DNA of 64,000 nucleotides, taken from Pseudomonas sp. NFACC02 (lineage in GTDB: Bacteria > Pseudomonadota > Gammaproteobacteria > Pseudomonadales > Pseudomonadaceae). Location of the stretch: contig NZ_FOEO01000025.1 of NCBI RefSeq assembly GCF_900110765.1, forward strand, positions 1-64,000. The letters are read 5' to 3'. Below the pieces are notes generated by a model. The model saw only the letters and a list, made by a program, of their open reading frames with translations, did no database searches and had not been told where the DNA came from. The position numbers and the translations under genes are program-made. Below, piece by piece: positions 44,825 to 52,910 of the stretch; position 1 is the stretch's first letter, and the number at the start of each line of letters is the position of its first letter.

Positions 44825-45874
44825 ATGATATTCCCGGATTTGCGCCAGCTACCTTTGAAGACGGTGTTGGTCAGAACGGTTAAAGAGTTTCTCGATGACG
44901 AGATGTCGACGTACGCCTCGGCGTTGGCTTATCAGACGCTGTTCTCGCTGTTTCCCTTTTTGCTGTTCCTGATCGCCCTGATCGGTTTCCTTCACCTTCC
45001 TGACTTCTTCAGCTGGCTGCGTCTGCAGTCCGAACTGGTGCTTCCGCCTCAGGCGCTGGATCAGGTCAACCCGGTGATTGACCAGTTGCAGCAGTCCAAG
45101 GGCGGCTTGCTTTCGATCGGTATCGTCATCGCGCTTTGGAGTGCGTCTGCTGGCGTGCGCTTGATGATGAGTGCGATGAATGCCGCGTATGACGTGGTTG
45201 AAGCGCGCCCGGTGTGGAAGCGTCTTCCGTTGTCCGTGCTGTACACCATCGGCTTTGCCGGCATGCTGCTGGCGGCTGCGGCGCTCATGGTCTTGGGCCC
45301 GCAGGTGATGGGCTGGCTGGCGGCGCAGATCGGCATGGAAGATTTCATCGTGACCTTGTGGACCATCGTGCGCTGGCCGGTGATCGTCCTGCTGCTGATG
45401 GTCTCGGTGGCGATGATGTATTACGTCATGCCCGATGTTGAACAGGAATTCCGCTTTATCACGCCGGGCTCGGTGCTGGCCGTCGTGGTCTGGATCGTCG
45501 CCTCGCTGGGTTTTGCCTGGTATGTGAAAACCTTTGCCAACTACGATGCCATGTACGGCAGCATCGGTGCGATCATCGTGCTGCTGCTGTATTTCTACAT
45601 TTCCGCATCGGTGCTGCTGTTGGGCGCGGAAATGAATGCGGTGATCGAGCACATGTCGCAAGAGGGCAAGGATAAGGGTGAAAAGGCCGCCGGTGACGGC
45701 GGTGTCGACGCCGAGCCGCGAACTGAAGTGCCAGCGGGTCAGAAAAGGCATGTGTCGGGGCTGGGTCGCGATCACAGTCGCGACTACGTTGACCACCACA
45801 GCGAGCATGGCGATCACAGCCACGACCACGATTACGACCCCCATTTGCATCCGCTCAAGACTGACAAAACCTGA
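44825..45874 (+). CDS. YihY/BrkB-family membrane protein with His-rich tail
   Basis: 349 residues. Six or seven membrane segments match the YihY (formerly RNase BN) family, with TYASALAYQTLFSLFPFLLF near the start and YYVMPDVEQEFRFITPGSVL in the middle. The last 40 residues contain ten histidines and many Asp, for instance HHSEHGDHSHDHDYDPHLHP, which should bind metal. AAGGAGACG precedes the ATG at 44825. Family function is uncertain. Confidence 0.88.
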   Translation: MIFPDLRQLPLKTVLVRTVKEFLDDEMSTYASALAYQTLFSLFPFLLFLIALIGFLHLPDFFSWLRLQSELVLPPQALDQVNPVIDQLQQSKGGLLSIGIVIALWSASAGVRLMMSAMNAAYDVVEARPVWKRLPLSVLYTIGFAGMLLAAAALMVLGPQVMGWLAAQIGMEDFIVTLWTIVRWPVIVLLLMVSVAMMYYVMPDVEQEFRFITPGSVLAVVVWIVASLGFAWYVKTFANYDAMYGSIGAIIVLLLYFYISASVLLLGAEMNAVIEHMSQEGKDKGEKAAGDGGVDAEPRTEVPAGQKRHVSGLGRDHSRDYVDHHSEHGDHSHDHDYDPHLHPLKTDKT

Positions 45875-45934
45875 TCGATACTGTGGCAGGATGCGCATTC
45901 GTTCAGCGCATCCGCCCTTTCAAAAGGTCCTTCC

Positions 45935-46474
45935 ATGATTCGTGAAATTCTCAAGATGGGTGACGAGCGCCTGCTGCGCATCGCGCCGCCCGTGCCGGAG
46001 TCGATGTTCGGCTCCGATGAGTTGAAGTCTCTGATCGACGATATGTTCGAAACCATGCGAAGCGTCGGCGGCGTCGGGTTGGCAGCGCCGCAGATCGGTG
46101 TCGACCTGCAGCTGGTGATTTTCGGCTTCGAACGCAGTGAGCGTTATCCGGAGGCGGAGGCCGTGCCGCAGACCATCCTCCTCAACCCGCTGATCACACC
46201 GCTTGAACCGACCCTCGAAGAGGGCTGGGAAGGTTGCCTGTCGGTCCCGGGTTTGCGTGGCGTGGTGGAACGTTACGAGCACATCCGCTACGAAGGTTTC
46301 GACCCCGACGGCAAGCCCATCCAGCGCATCGCTCGGGGGTTCCATGCGCGTGTGGTTCAACACGAATGCGATCACTTGATCGGCCGTCTGTACCCGTCAC
46401 GCATTACCGATTTCAGCCGCTTCGGCTTCACCGAAGTGCTGTTCCCCGATATGGACCCGAATGCGGATGATTGA
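45935..46474 (+). CDS. def: Peptide deformylase
   Basis: 179 residues. The three metal/active-site motifs are complete: GVGLAAPQ (46-53), EGCLSVPG with C101, and HECDH with H143 and H147. It removes formyl groups from new proteins. It is not beside fmt, so it is probably an additional deformylase gene. An inverted pair GAGTCC/GGACTC follows at about 46495 but lacks a T tract. Confidence 0.95.
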   Translation: MIREILKMGDERLLRIAPPVPESMFGSDELKSLIDDMFETMRSVGGVGLAAPQIGVDLQLVIFGFERSERYPEAEAVPQTILLNPLITPLEPTLEEGWEGCLSVPGLRGVVERYEHIRYEGFDPDGKPIQRIARGFHARVVQHECDHLIGRLYPSRITDFSRFGFTEVLFPDMDPNADD

Positions 46475-46617
46475 AGATGGCGCCGTTTCGGTGTGAGTCC
46501 TGCGGACTCGCACTGCGGCCAGCGGCCAACGACGTTACACGAGTCCGCCGCTGCCGGAACCGGCAGCAAAGTCAGCACACGCGACACATCTGACACTGTT
46601 CCCAACAGTCAGCGCCA

Positions 46618-47448
46618 TTACTTCACGGGCTTGATAAACCGCAATGTCATCCGGTCCGACTCGCCGATCGCCAGATACTTCGCTTTATCCTGCTCGCCCT
46701 TGACCAGTGTCGGTGGCAAGGTCCAGACGCCGTCGGGGTAATCCTTGGTGTCTTTCGGGTTGGCGTTGACCTCGCTTTCACCCGCGAGCGTGAAGCCCGC
46801 TGCCTGGGCCAGTTTCACGACATAGTCGGTGGGCAGATAGCCGTTGTGTGCGTTGTCCTGCGCGGTCGTTCCGGGTTTGGCCCGATGATCGACCACACCC
46901 AGTGTGCCGCCCGGCTTCAGCACGTCATAAAACGCTTTGAAGGTCGCGGCTTCGTTACCGGCATCCACCCAGTTATGCACATTACGGAAGGTCAGGACCG
47001 TGTCCGCTGACCCTGGCTTGCCGAACACCGGAGCCTTGGGCGTATACGCCACGACGTCGACCTTGCCGTAATGGGCGGGGTCCGCGGCGTATTTCTGCTT
47101 GAGATTGTCAGCGGATTTTTTCGCGTAATCGCTGACGGAAGGGTCAACGATCGCCGCGACGTAATGGCCTTTGTCCTTGAGCAATGGCGCCAGCAATTCG
47201 CTGTACCAGCCATTGCCGGGAGTGATTTCAATGACGGTCTGGTCGTCGCGCAGGCCAAAGAATTGCAGGGTCTGTTCCGGGTGGCGGTACTGATCGCGTG
47301 CGGCGTTCTGCGGAACGCGCCAATCGCCGTTGAGTACGGTGGCGAACTGTTCGTGGCTGATGTTCGAGGAGGAAGCGGGGGCGGCAGCAACGGCCAATGT
47401 CGATCCGAAAACTGCAACCAGCGAATAAGCCAATAGCGTCGGTTTCAT
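46618..47448 (-). CDS. SAM-methyltransferase-like protein with signal peptide
   Basis: 276 residues. Motif I reads VIEITPGNGWYSELLAP (about 72-88) and motif post-I AAIVDPS, so it is a class I methyltransferase fold. The N terminus MKPTLLAYSLVAVFGSTLAV plus AAAPASSSN looks like a Sec signal peptide, odd for a SAM-dependent enzyme since the periplasm holds no known SAM pool. The ATG at 47448 is in the right place for that signal. Function unknown. Confidence 0.8.
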   Translation of the reverse strand: MKPTLLAYSLVAVFGSTLAVAAAPASSSNISHEQFATVLNGDWRVPQNAARDQYRHPEQTLQFFGLRDDQTVIEITPGNGWYSELLAPLLKDKGHYVAAIVDPSVSDYAKKSADNLKQKYAADPAHYGKVDVVAYTPKAPVFGKPGSADTVLTFRNVHNWVDAGNEAATFKAFYDVLKPGGTLGVVDHRAKPGTTAQDNAHNGYLPTDYVVKLAQAAGFTLAGESEVNANPKDTKDYPDGVWTLPPTLVKGEQDKAKYLAIGESDRMTLRFIKPVK

Positions 47449-47555
47449 GTGCATCCCGTTCAATGGCAAAAGGTGATGAGCGAGGCTAGCACGCGGGATT
47501 CAGGTGTGGATCACACATTTGGTTTGGTCGAGTGCGCAAACAGATCTAAGCCGGA

Positions 47556-47957
47556 TCAGCGGTTGTGAACCAGCGCAACCAACGTTTTGGTTTGCCGATA
47601 GCGCGTCAGGCGATCCGCCAGTTCGCGTGGCAGGTGCTCTGTCGCGACAAACCCGAGCCGCTGATAAAACCCGGCCAGCTCGGGGTCACAGAACAGCCAG
47701 ACCGGACCGTCCACCTCGTCGAGCGCTGCGGCGATCAAGCGGCCAGCGACTCCCTCTCTACGCCGAGACGGCGCCACGAACACGCCCGTCAGCCAATGTC
47801 CGCCGGCCATGGGCGTGAGGTTCAGCGCGCCTGCGATCTCGTCGTCTTTCGCCACCCACAACGTTGCCTCACCCTTGCCACGCATGGACGAACGATGCGC
47901 GCGGTAGAACTTGTCCACCAGCGGACGTTGAAGATCGGGTACGGGATAACACTGCAT
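47556..47957 (-). CDS. GNAT-family N-acetyltransferase
   Basis: 133 residues. The acetyl-CoA loop is RRREGVAGRLI (about 85-95) after a WLTGVFVAPS strand, and LAGFYQRLGFVATEHLP follows, the standard GNAT core. Substrate unknown. It is divergent from the PhnD-like gene. No strong ribosome site before the ATG. Confidence 0.82.
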   Translation of the reverse strand: MQCYPVPDLQRPLVDKFYRAHRSSMRGKGEATLWVAKDDEIAGALNLTPMAGGHWLTGVFVAPSRRREGVAGRLIAAALDEVDGPVWLFCDPELAGFYQRLGFVATEHLPRELADRLTRYRQTKTLVALVHNR

Positions 47958-48195
47958 GACGCACCGGGTTCAGGCTGGGCATTCGGGCCTACGTTCTACC
48001 GTCATAGCCCATCGATCTACAAGATTTTCCTGCGCCGTTGCACAGAGGGTTATCAGCGAGTACGCGGGGACCGGCGACGGTTGGCACGCAGCGGTGGTCT
48101 TCTGGTGCCTGGGTATGCTGAACTGTTTCGGCGCCACAACGCTCAGTCCGATCGACAGCCCTCAACATCCTCATGCCTGGTGCCGGTGCTCGAAC

Positions 48196-48972
48196 ATGTC
48201 CCAAGGTTTCGCCGAATTATTGATGTACGTCGCTCCGCCACGCGTGCAAACCGCTCAGGAGGCATGGCTCGCGCGCGTCCTCGAGTTACTGTCGGCTGAG
48301 CGTCTGGAGGCGCAAGGGCTCGACCTCAGGCAGCTGTGGCTGTCTCCGGCATTGCTGCTCGCGCAGACGTGCGGCTATCCGTTGATGACCCTGTTGCGCG
48401 GACACGTGCAGGTGGTCGGTCATCCGGTCTATCAACTGCCCAATAGCGCAGCTGGCAATCATTGCAGCCTGCTGGTGGCGCGATCCGAAGATCCTCGTCA
48501 GCAGCTTGAAGACTTTCGTGGCAGTCACGGCCTGCTCAATTCCCGCGATTCAAACTCCGGCATGAACCTGTTTCGCCACGCATTGGTGCCGCTGCAAAAG
48601 GACGGGCGCTTCTTTGCGCAGGTGTCGTTGACCGGCGGGCACCGCAACAGCCTGGCTGAGATCAAGGCGGGAAGAGGCGACCTGGCGGCCATCGACAGCG
48701 TGACGTTCGACTATCTGGCCAGAGAGACGAGTGAAGAGGTGGCGGGCATCAAGGTCATCGGCCGTACCGCTCACGCGCCATGTCTGCCCTACATCACACG
48801 GGTGGAGGCAGATGGGGCGGCGATCCGCCGGGCGATGAATCAGGCGTTGAAGGACCTGCCTGACGTTGCCCGTGTACTGGCGATTGATGAGGTCATACCT
48901 GCAAGCGAAGCGGATTATGAAGTGCTGCTGGATTACGAGCGGGAAGCGCATGTATTCGGTTTCGACCTATAA
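48196..48972 (+). CDS. PhnD-like solute-binding protein without signal peptide
   Basis: 258 residues of the PhnD/phosphonate-binding type: LRGHVQVVGHPVYQLPNSA, DFRGSHGLLNSRDSNSGMN, SLTGGHRNSLAEIKAGRGDL and IDSVTFDYLARE are typical lobes and linker. The N terminus MSQGFAELLMYVAPPRVQTA has no signal peptide. No permease or ATPase genes are adjacent. Starts at 48115 or 47956 in the same frame are possible but give no better signal. Confidence 0.72.
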   Translation: MSQGFAELLMYVAPPRVQTAQEAWLARVLELLSAERLEAQGLDLRQLWLSPALLLAQTCGYPLMTLLRGHVQVVGHPVYQLPNSAAGNHCSLLVARSEDPRQQLEDFRGSHGLLNSRDSNSGMNLFRHALVPLQKDGRFFAQVSLTGGHRNSLAEIKAGRGDLAAIDSVTFDYLARETSEEVAGIKVIGRTAHAPCLPYITRVEADGAAIRRAMNQALKDLPDVARVLAIDEVIPASEADYEVLLDYEREAHVFGFDL

Positions 48973-49290
48973 AAATCCACATCGCCTCCGAAACCTTCCT
49001 TCAATGGCTGGCAATGGCTGGCTTCACCCACGGTCGTCCCCATTCGACAGCCTCGCGCCTGGACCGCGGATATAATCGCCTGCCCGCCACGGTCAACCGA
49101 CCGTCGTGCTCTCTCGCGGCACCGGCATGACTACCCCTAGATTTCGCAGCGTCCGGGCATTTCAACACGCTCGTTCAGTGTCTGCGTCGATAAAGCTGAA
49201 ACCTGTTGCCTGCGCGCTTGTCTGGAATGAAGCGTGTGCTGTGCTAAACCCTACTCAGCCTTTTCTATTCTTGAGCCACGAGAGACCACA
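48973..49290. promoter_or_regulatory. Upstream region of the solute-binding gene
   Basis: 318 bases. A TATAAT is visible at about 49072-49077, followed by an inverted repeat ACGGTCAACCGACCGT (49089-49104). A short frame beginning MTTPRFRSVRAFQHA near 49127 overlaps the downstream start but is not convincing. It may be the remnant of a gene. Confidence 0.4.
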
Positions 49291-50304
49291 ATGACCTCGA
49301 TCAAACACCTGCTCGGCGCTTCGCTGTTGGCACTGTCCGCGTTGTCCGGTTCAGCCCACAGTGCGGAGAAAACCGCGCCGATCCACTTTGGCGACATCAC
49401 GTGGGAAAGCGGCAGCCTGATCACCGAAATCCTGCGCACCATCGTCGAGAAGGGTTACGGTTACCCGACCGACAAGCTGCCGGGCAGCACTGTGAGCCTT
49501 GAGGCCGCGCTGGCCAAGAACGACATTCAGGTGATCGGCGAGGAGTGGGCCGGACGTAGCCCGGCGTGGGTCAAGGCCGAGGCGGAAGGCAAGGTCCATG
49601 GCCTGGGGGACATTGTCAAAGGCGCGACCGAGGGCTGGTGGGTGCCGGAGTTCGTGATCAAGGGCGACCCCGAGAAGGGCATCAAGCCGCTGGCGCCGGA
49701 CCTGAAGTCGGTGTCCGACCTGCCCAGATACAAGGACGTGTTCAAAGACCCTGAATCGCCGGACAAGGGGCGCTTCCTCAACAGTCCGACCGGCTGGACG
49801 TCGGAAATCGTCAACACGCAAAAGCTCAAGGCCTACAAGCTCAACGACAGTTACGTGAACTTCCGTACAGGATCGGGCGCGGCACTGGATGCCGAAATCG
49901 CTTCGTCCATCCGTCGGGGCAAGCCGGTGTTGTTCTACTACTGGTCGCCGACCCCGCTGCTCGGTCGCTTCAAGCTGATCAAGCTGCAAGAACCGCCGTT
50001 TAACGAGGCCGCCTGGAAGACCCTGGCCGACGCCAGCAACCCCAACCCGATCGGCTCCAGCTCGCTGGCCGCGCATTTGGCGATCGGCGTGTCGGAACCC
50101 TTTTATAAGCAGTACCCGGATCTGGTGAGCTTCTTCAAGAAGGTGGATCTGCCCATCGACCAATTGAACAAGACCCTGGGCGAAATGAGCGAGAAACGCC
50201 TGGAACCGTCTGATGTGGCTAAAACCTTCCTGAAGGATCACCCGGAAATCTGGACCACATGGGTTCCGGCCGATGTGGCGAAGAAAGTGACGGCGGGGCT
50301 GTAA
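49291..50304 (+). CDS. OpuAC-type ABC substrate-binding protein, solitary
   Basis: 337 residues with a signal peptide MTSIKHLLGASLLALSALSG SAHSA before EKTAPIHFGDITWESGS. The glycine betaine/choline type fold (OpuAC domain) is suggested by WESGSLITEILRTIVEKGYG and by the GEEWAGRSPAWV and YYWSPTPLLG segments, which carry aromatic residues for binding quaternary amines. No permease or ATPase gene is adjacent, so it must serve a transporter elsewhere. AGAGACC precedes the ATG. Confidence 0.82.
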   Translation: MTSIKHLLGASLLALSALSGSAHSAEKTAPIHFGDITWESGSLITEILRTIVEKGYGYPTDKLPGSTVSLEAALAKNDIQVIGEEWAGRSPAWVKAEAEGKVHGLGDIVKGATEGWWVPEFVIKGDPEKGIKPLAPDLKSVSDLPRYKDVFKDPESPDKGRFLNSPTGWTSEIVNTQKLKAYKLNDSYVNFRTGSGAALDAEIASSIRRGKPVLFYYWSPTPLLGRFKLIKLQEPPFNEAAWKTLADASNPNPIGSSSLAAHLAIGVSEPFYKQYPDLVSFFKKVDLPIDQLNKTLGEMSEKRLEPSDVAKTFLKDHPEIWTTWVPADVAKKVTAGL

Positions 50305-50324
50305 CCGGTTTTCCGGCCGCCCTA

Positions 50325-50422
50325 CGTGTGGGAGGGACGACGGGAGGTGACGCAGCTTGCGAAAGCGCTGTGTCAGGCACAAAGCATTCGCCACCGTCGT
50401 AACCTCCGGCAGCTCCCACAGG
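50325..50422. repeat. Diverged REP-type palindrome
   Basis: The left GTGGGAGGGACGACGGGAGG pairs imperfectly with the right CGTCGTAACCTCCGGCAGCT and CCCACA. The GTAACCTC core links it to the array units in this window. Confidence 0.6.
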
Positions 50423-50528
50423 TTCAGTGTGACGGGCAGGATCAGCGTGAACCTTTAAACTGGCGACCCACCTTTTCCTGCGCCATGCTCAAGGGCGGTC
50501 ATTCGATCCACCCTTGAGCCCCGCCATC

Positions 50529-51077
50529 ATGAACATGCCGACGCCTTCCGTTAACACCGAACGCCTGATCCTTCGCGAGCTGGTGCCTGATGACACTGCG
50601 GCTCTGGCCATGATTCTCGGTGATCCCGAGGTCATGCGTTATTCAGTGCGTGGCGTGCTGTCCGAACAGGCCACGCATGAGTTTATCGACTGGTGTCGGT
50701 GCTCCTATCGTCAACACGGTTTCGGGCCGTGGGCCGTGGTGGACAAGTCGACATCAACCTTGGCCGGATTCTGCGGTCTGAATGCAGAGCGCGTAGACGA
50801 CGCCGATGAAATCGAAGTCGGCTACCGGCTGGCGCCCGGGTTCTGGGGCAGGGGACTGGGCACCGAAGCGGCACGTGGAGCGCTGGCTCATGGTTTCGAC
50901 ACCGTGGGAATCGATTCGCTGATTGCGATTGTCCAGCCCGCTAACGTCGCATCGGTCAAGGTCATCCAGAAGCTGGGTTTCGGCAGCTACATCCACAGTC
51001 AGTACCACCGGCAGGGCGTCAGGATCTACCGCATGAACGCGCAGCAATGGTCGTCGCGGCCTTGTACGCGAGGTTGA
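50529..51077 (+). CDS. GNAT-family N-acetyltransferase (RimJ/RimL type)
   Basis: 182 residues beginning MNMPTPSVNTERLILRELVP. The TERLILREL start, IEVGYRLAPGFWGRGLGTEA (acetyl-CoA loop) and NVASVKVIQKLGF end are the pattern of the RimJ/RimL branch. Target unknown. An in-frame start at 50514 adds five residues. Confidence 0.85.
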   Translation: MNMPTPSVNTERLILRELVPDDTAALAMILGDPEVMRYSVRGVLSEQATHEFIDWCRCSYRQHGFGPWAVVDKSTSTLAGFCGLNAERVDDADEIEVGYRLAPGFWGRGLGTEAARGALAHGFDTVGIDSLIAIVQPANVASVKVIQKLGFGSYIHSQYHRQGVRIYRMNAQQWSSRPCTRG

Positions 51078-51183
51078 TGGCCAAGGGTTGTGCACCTCGC
51101 CGAGTGGCAAACCATTGCTCAACGGCTGACGTCAACCGTCGTCAGTGAGTTGATCACACAGATAAAGTCGCCGGGGAGAGGAC

Positions 51184-51702
51184 ATGGGATTTAGCAGACC
51201 GACTGCGTTGATGATGTTGAACGTGGCAGCGGGGTTGTTGTTCGGCCTGCTGCTTGAGGTGCCTGGTGTTGCGCTGGCCGCTGAAGCCGCCCCCGTTCCT
51301 GTGGTTCCACCCAGCGCGCTGGCGTTCGTGCAGGACCGGCATCTGGGCGAGAGCCTGGGCTGGCTGGGCTATCAGGTGGCGTCGCGCACGGTGACGTTTG
51401 CCACGATCGTCGAGACAGTCGGCCGTACCAAGGCCCAGGAAATCGTTCAGGACGAATTGCAGTACTTGCAGCCTCAGTATCAGCAGGAGTGGGACCGCAA
51501 CCTGGCGGCGGCCTATGCAGCGTCGTTCACCCCCGAAGAACTCACCGCGCTTAATGTCGGTGATCCGCCGCAGGACATTGCCAATAAATTCCGCACCAAG
51601 CAGCGTGACGTCGGCATGGACATGAAAGGCCGCTCCAGCGAGCTGCTCAAGGTCTATGTGTCCACGGCGCTGGACAATGCGCTGAAAAAAGCCAAGCCTT
51701 AA
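51184..51702 (+). CDS. Secreted protein of unknown function
   Basis: 172 residues with a signal peptide ending GVALA before AEAAPVPVVPP. The mature part is alpha-helical with TVTFATIVETVGRTKAQEIV and NKFRTKQRDVGMDMKGRSSE. It has a faint look of DUF2059 proteins, which I would not rely on. GGGGAGAGGAC is a strong ribosome site. No partner genes. Confidence 0.72.
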   Translation: MGFSRPTALMMLNVAAGLLFGLLLEVPGVALAAEAAPVPVVPPSALAFVQDRHLGESLGWLGYQVASRTVTFATIVETVGRTKAQEIVQDELQYLQPQYQQEWDRNLAAAYAASFTPEELTALNVGDPPQDIANKFRTKQRDVGMDMKGRSSELLKVYVSTALDNALKKAKP

Positions 51703-51764
51703 CGCCGCATGCCCCGTGGATTCGGGGCTGAATTTTTCTGAATCAACACGGGGAAGGAAAGACC

Positions 51765-52202
51765 ATGGACCCATTCATGCAGGCGGCCATTGAAGAGGCG
51801 CAAAAGGGATTGGCCGAGGGCGGGATTCCCATCGGGTCGGTGATCGTGCACGACGGCAAGATCATTGGCCGCGGGCATAACCGTCGGGTTCAGGAAGGCA
51901 GTGCGATCAAGCACGGTGAAATGGACGCCTTCGAGAACGCTGGCCGCCAGCCGGCGAAGGTCTACCGCGAAGCGACGCTCTACACCACGCTTTCACCCTG
52001 CGCGATGTGCAGCGGCGCCATCTTGCTGTACGGCATCCGCAAGGTCATCGTCGGTGAAAACGAGACGTTCATGGGCGAGGAAGACCTGCTGCGCTCACGC
52101 GGTGTGCAGGTGGACGTGGTGCATAACGCGACCTGCATCGGCCTGATGAAGCAGTTCATCGCCGACAAGCCCGAGTTGTGGAATGAAGACATCGGGGAGT
52201 AA
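51765..52202 (+). CDS. Nucleoside/cytosine deaminase, fungal FCY1-like
   Basis: 145 residues. Zinc ligands are in HGEMDAFENAGR and SPCAMCSGAI, the CDA-fold HAE/PCxxC pattern with HGE as in yeast cytosine deaminase. The similarity to yeast Fcy1 runs to the end: LYTTLSPC, YGIRKVIVGEN, KQFIADKPELWNEDIGE. That is closer to the fungal enzyme than to the unrelated E. coli CodA type. It should convert cytosine to uracil, though another pyrimidine or pterin substrate is possible. Confidence 0.83.
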   Translation: MDPFMQAAIEEAQKGLAEGGIPIGSVIVHDGKIIGRGHNRRVQEGSAIKHGEMDAFENAGRQPAKVYREATLYTTLSPCAMCSGAILLYGIRKVIVGENETFMGEEDLLRSRGVQVDVVHNATCIGLMKQFIADKPELWNEDIGE

Positions 52203-52206
52203 GTCG

Positions 52207-52865
52207 TGGGGCGCCGGCTTGCTGGCGAATGCGTTGGGTCAACAACATCAATGGTGACTGACCCACCGCCTTCGCTGCCCTCGTAACCTCGGACGTCTCC
52301 TACAGGGTCCGGGTTGAAGCACGAACACGTGTCCAGACCGCAGACCTGTGGGAGCCGGCTTGCTGGCGAATGCGGTGGATCAGCGAGATCACCATTGACT
52401 GACCCACTGCATCGCGGCCCTCGTAACCTCGGACGTCTCCCACAGCGTCCGGGTTGAAGCGCGAACACGTGTCCAGACCGCAGACCTGTGGGAGCCGGCT
52501 TGCTGGCGAATGCGGTGGGTCAACAACATCGATGGTGACTGACCCACCGCCTTCGCTGCCCTCGTAACCTCGGACGTCTCCCACAGGGCACCGGGTGGAT
52601 GCACGAAATTGTGTTCAAACCGCAGACCTGTGAGCCGGCTTGCTGGCGAATGCGGTGGGTCAGCAACCTCGATGGTGAATGAACCACCGCATTCGCTGCC
52701 CTCGTAACCTCGGACGTCTCCCACAGGGAACGCGTTGTTTCGAAGACTTGAGGACGACGCTGATACTGTGGCCGGCTTGAACTGGCGAATGCGGTGGGGC
52801 AGCGACATCACCCGTGACTGACCCACCGCCTTCGCTGCCCTCGTAACCTCGGACGTCTCCTACTG
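52207..52865. repeat. REP array 3: five tandem units
   Basis: Units near 52207-52305, 52347-52445, 52486-52585, 52628-52727 and 52767-52864, period 139-142 bases. Linkers are of two kinds: one with GAACACGTGTCCAGACCGCA, the other with CGAAGACTTGAGGACGACGC. Both kinds also occur in arrays 1 and 2. No gene is seen in this stretch. Confidence 0.9.
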
Positions 52866-52910
52866 AGCCCGGGTTGATGCACGCACTTGTGTTCTGCCGC
52901 AGCGCGCCGC

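Noticed and set aside
49106-49294. Small gene of 62 codons before the OpuAC-type protein
   Set aside because: No ribosome site, no recognisable family, and it overlaps the well-supported start of the next gene.
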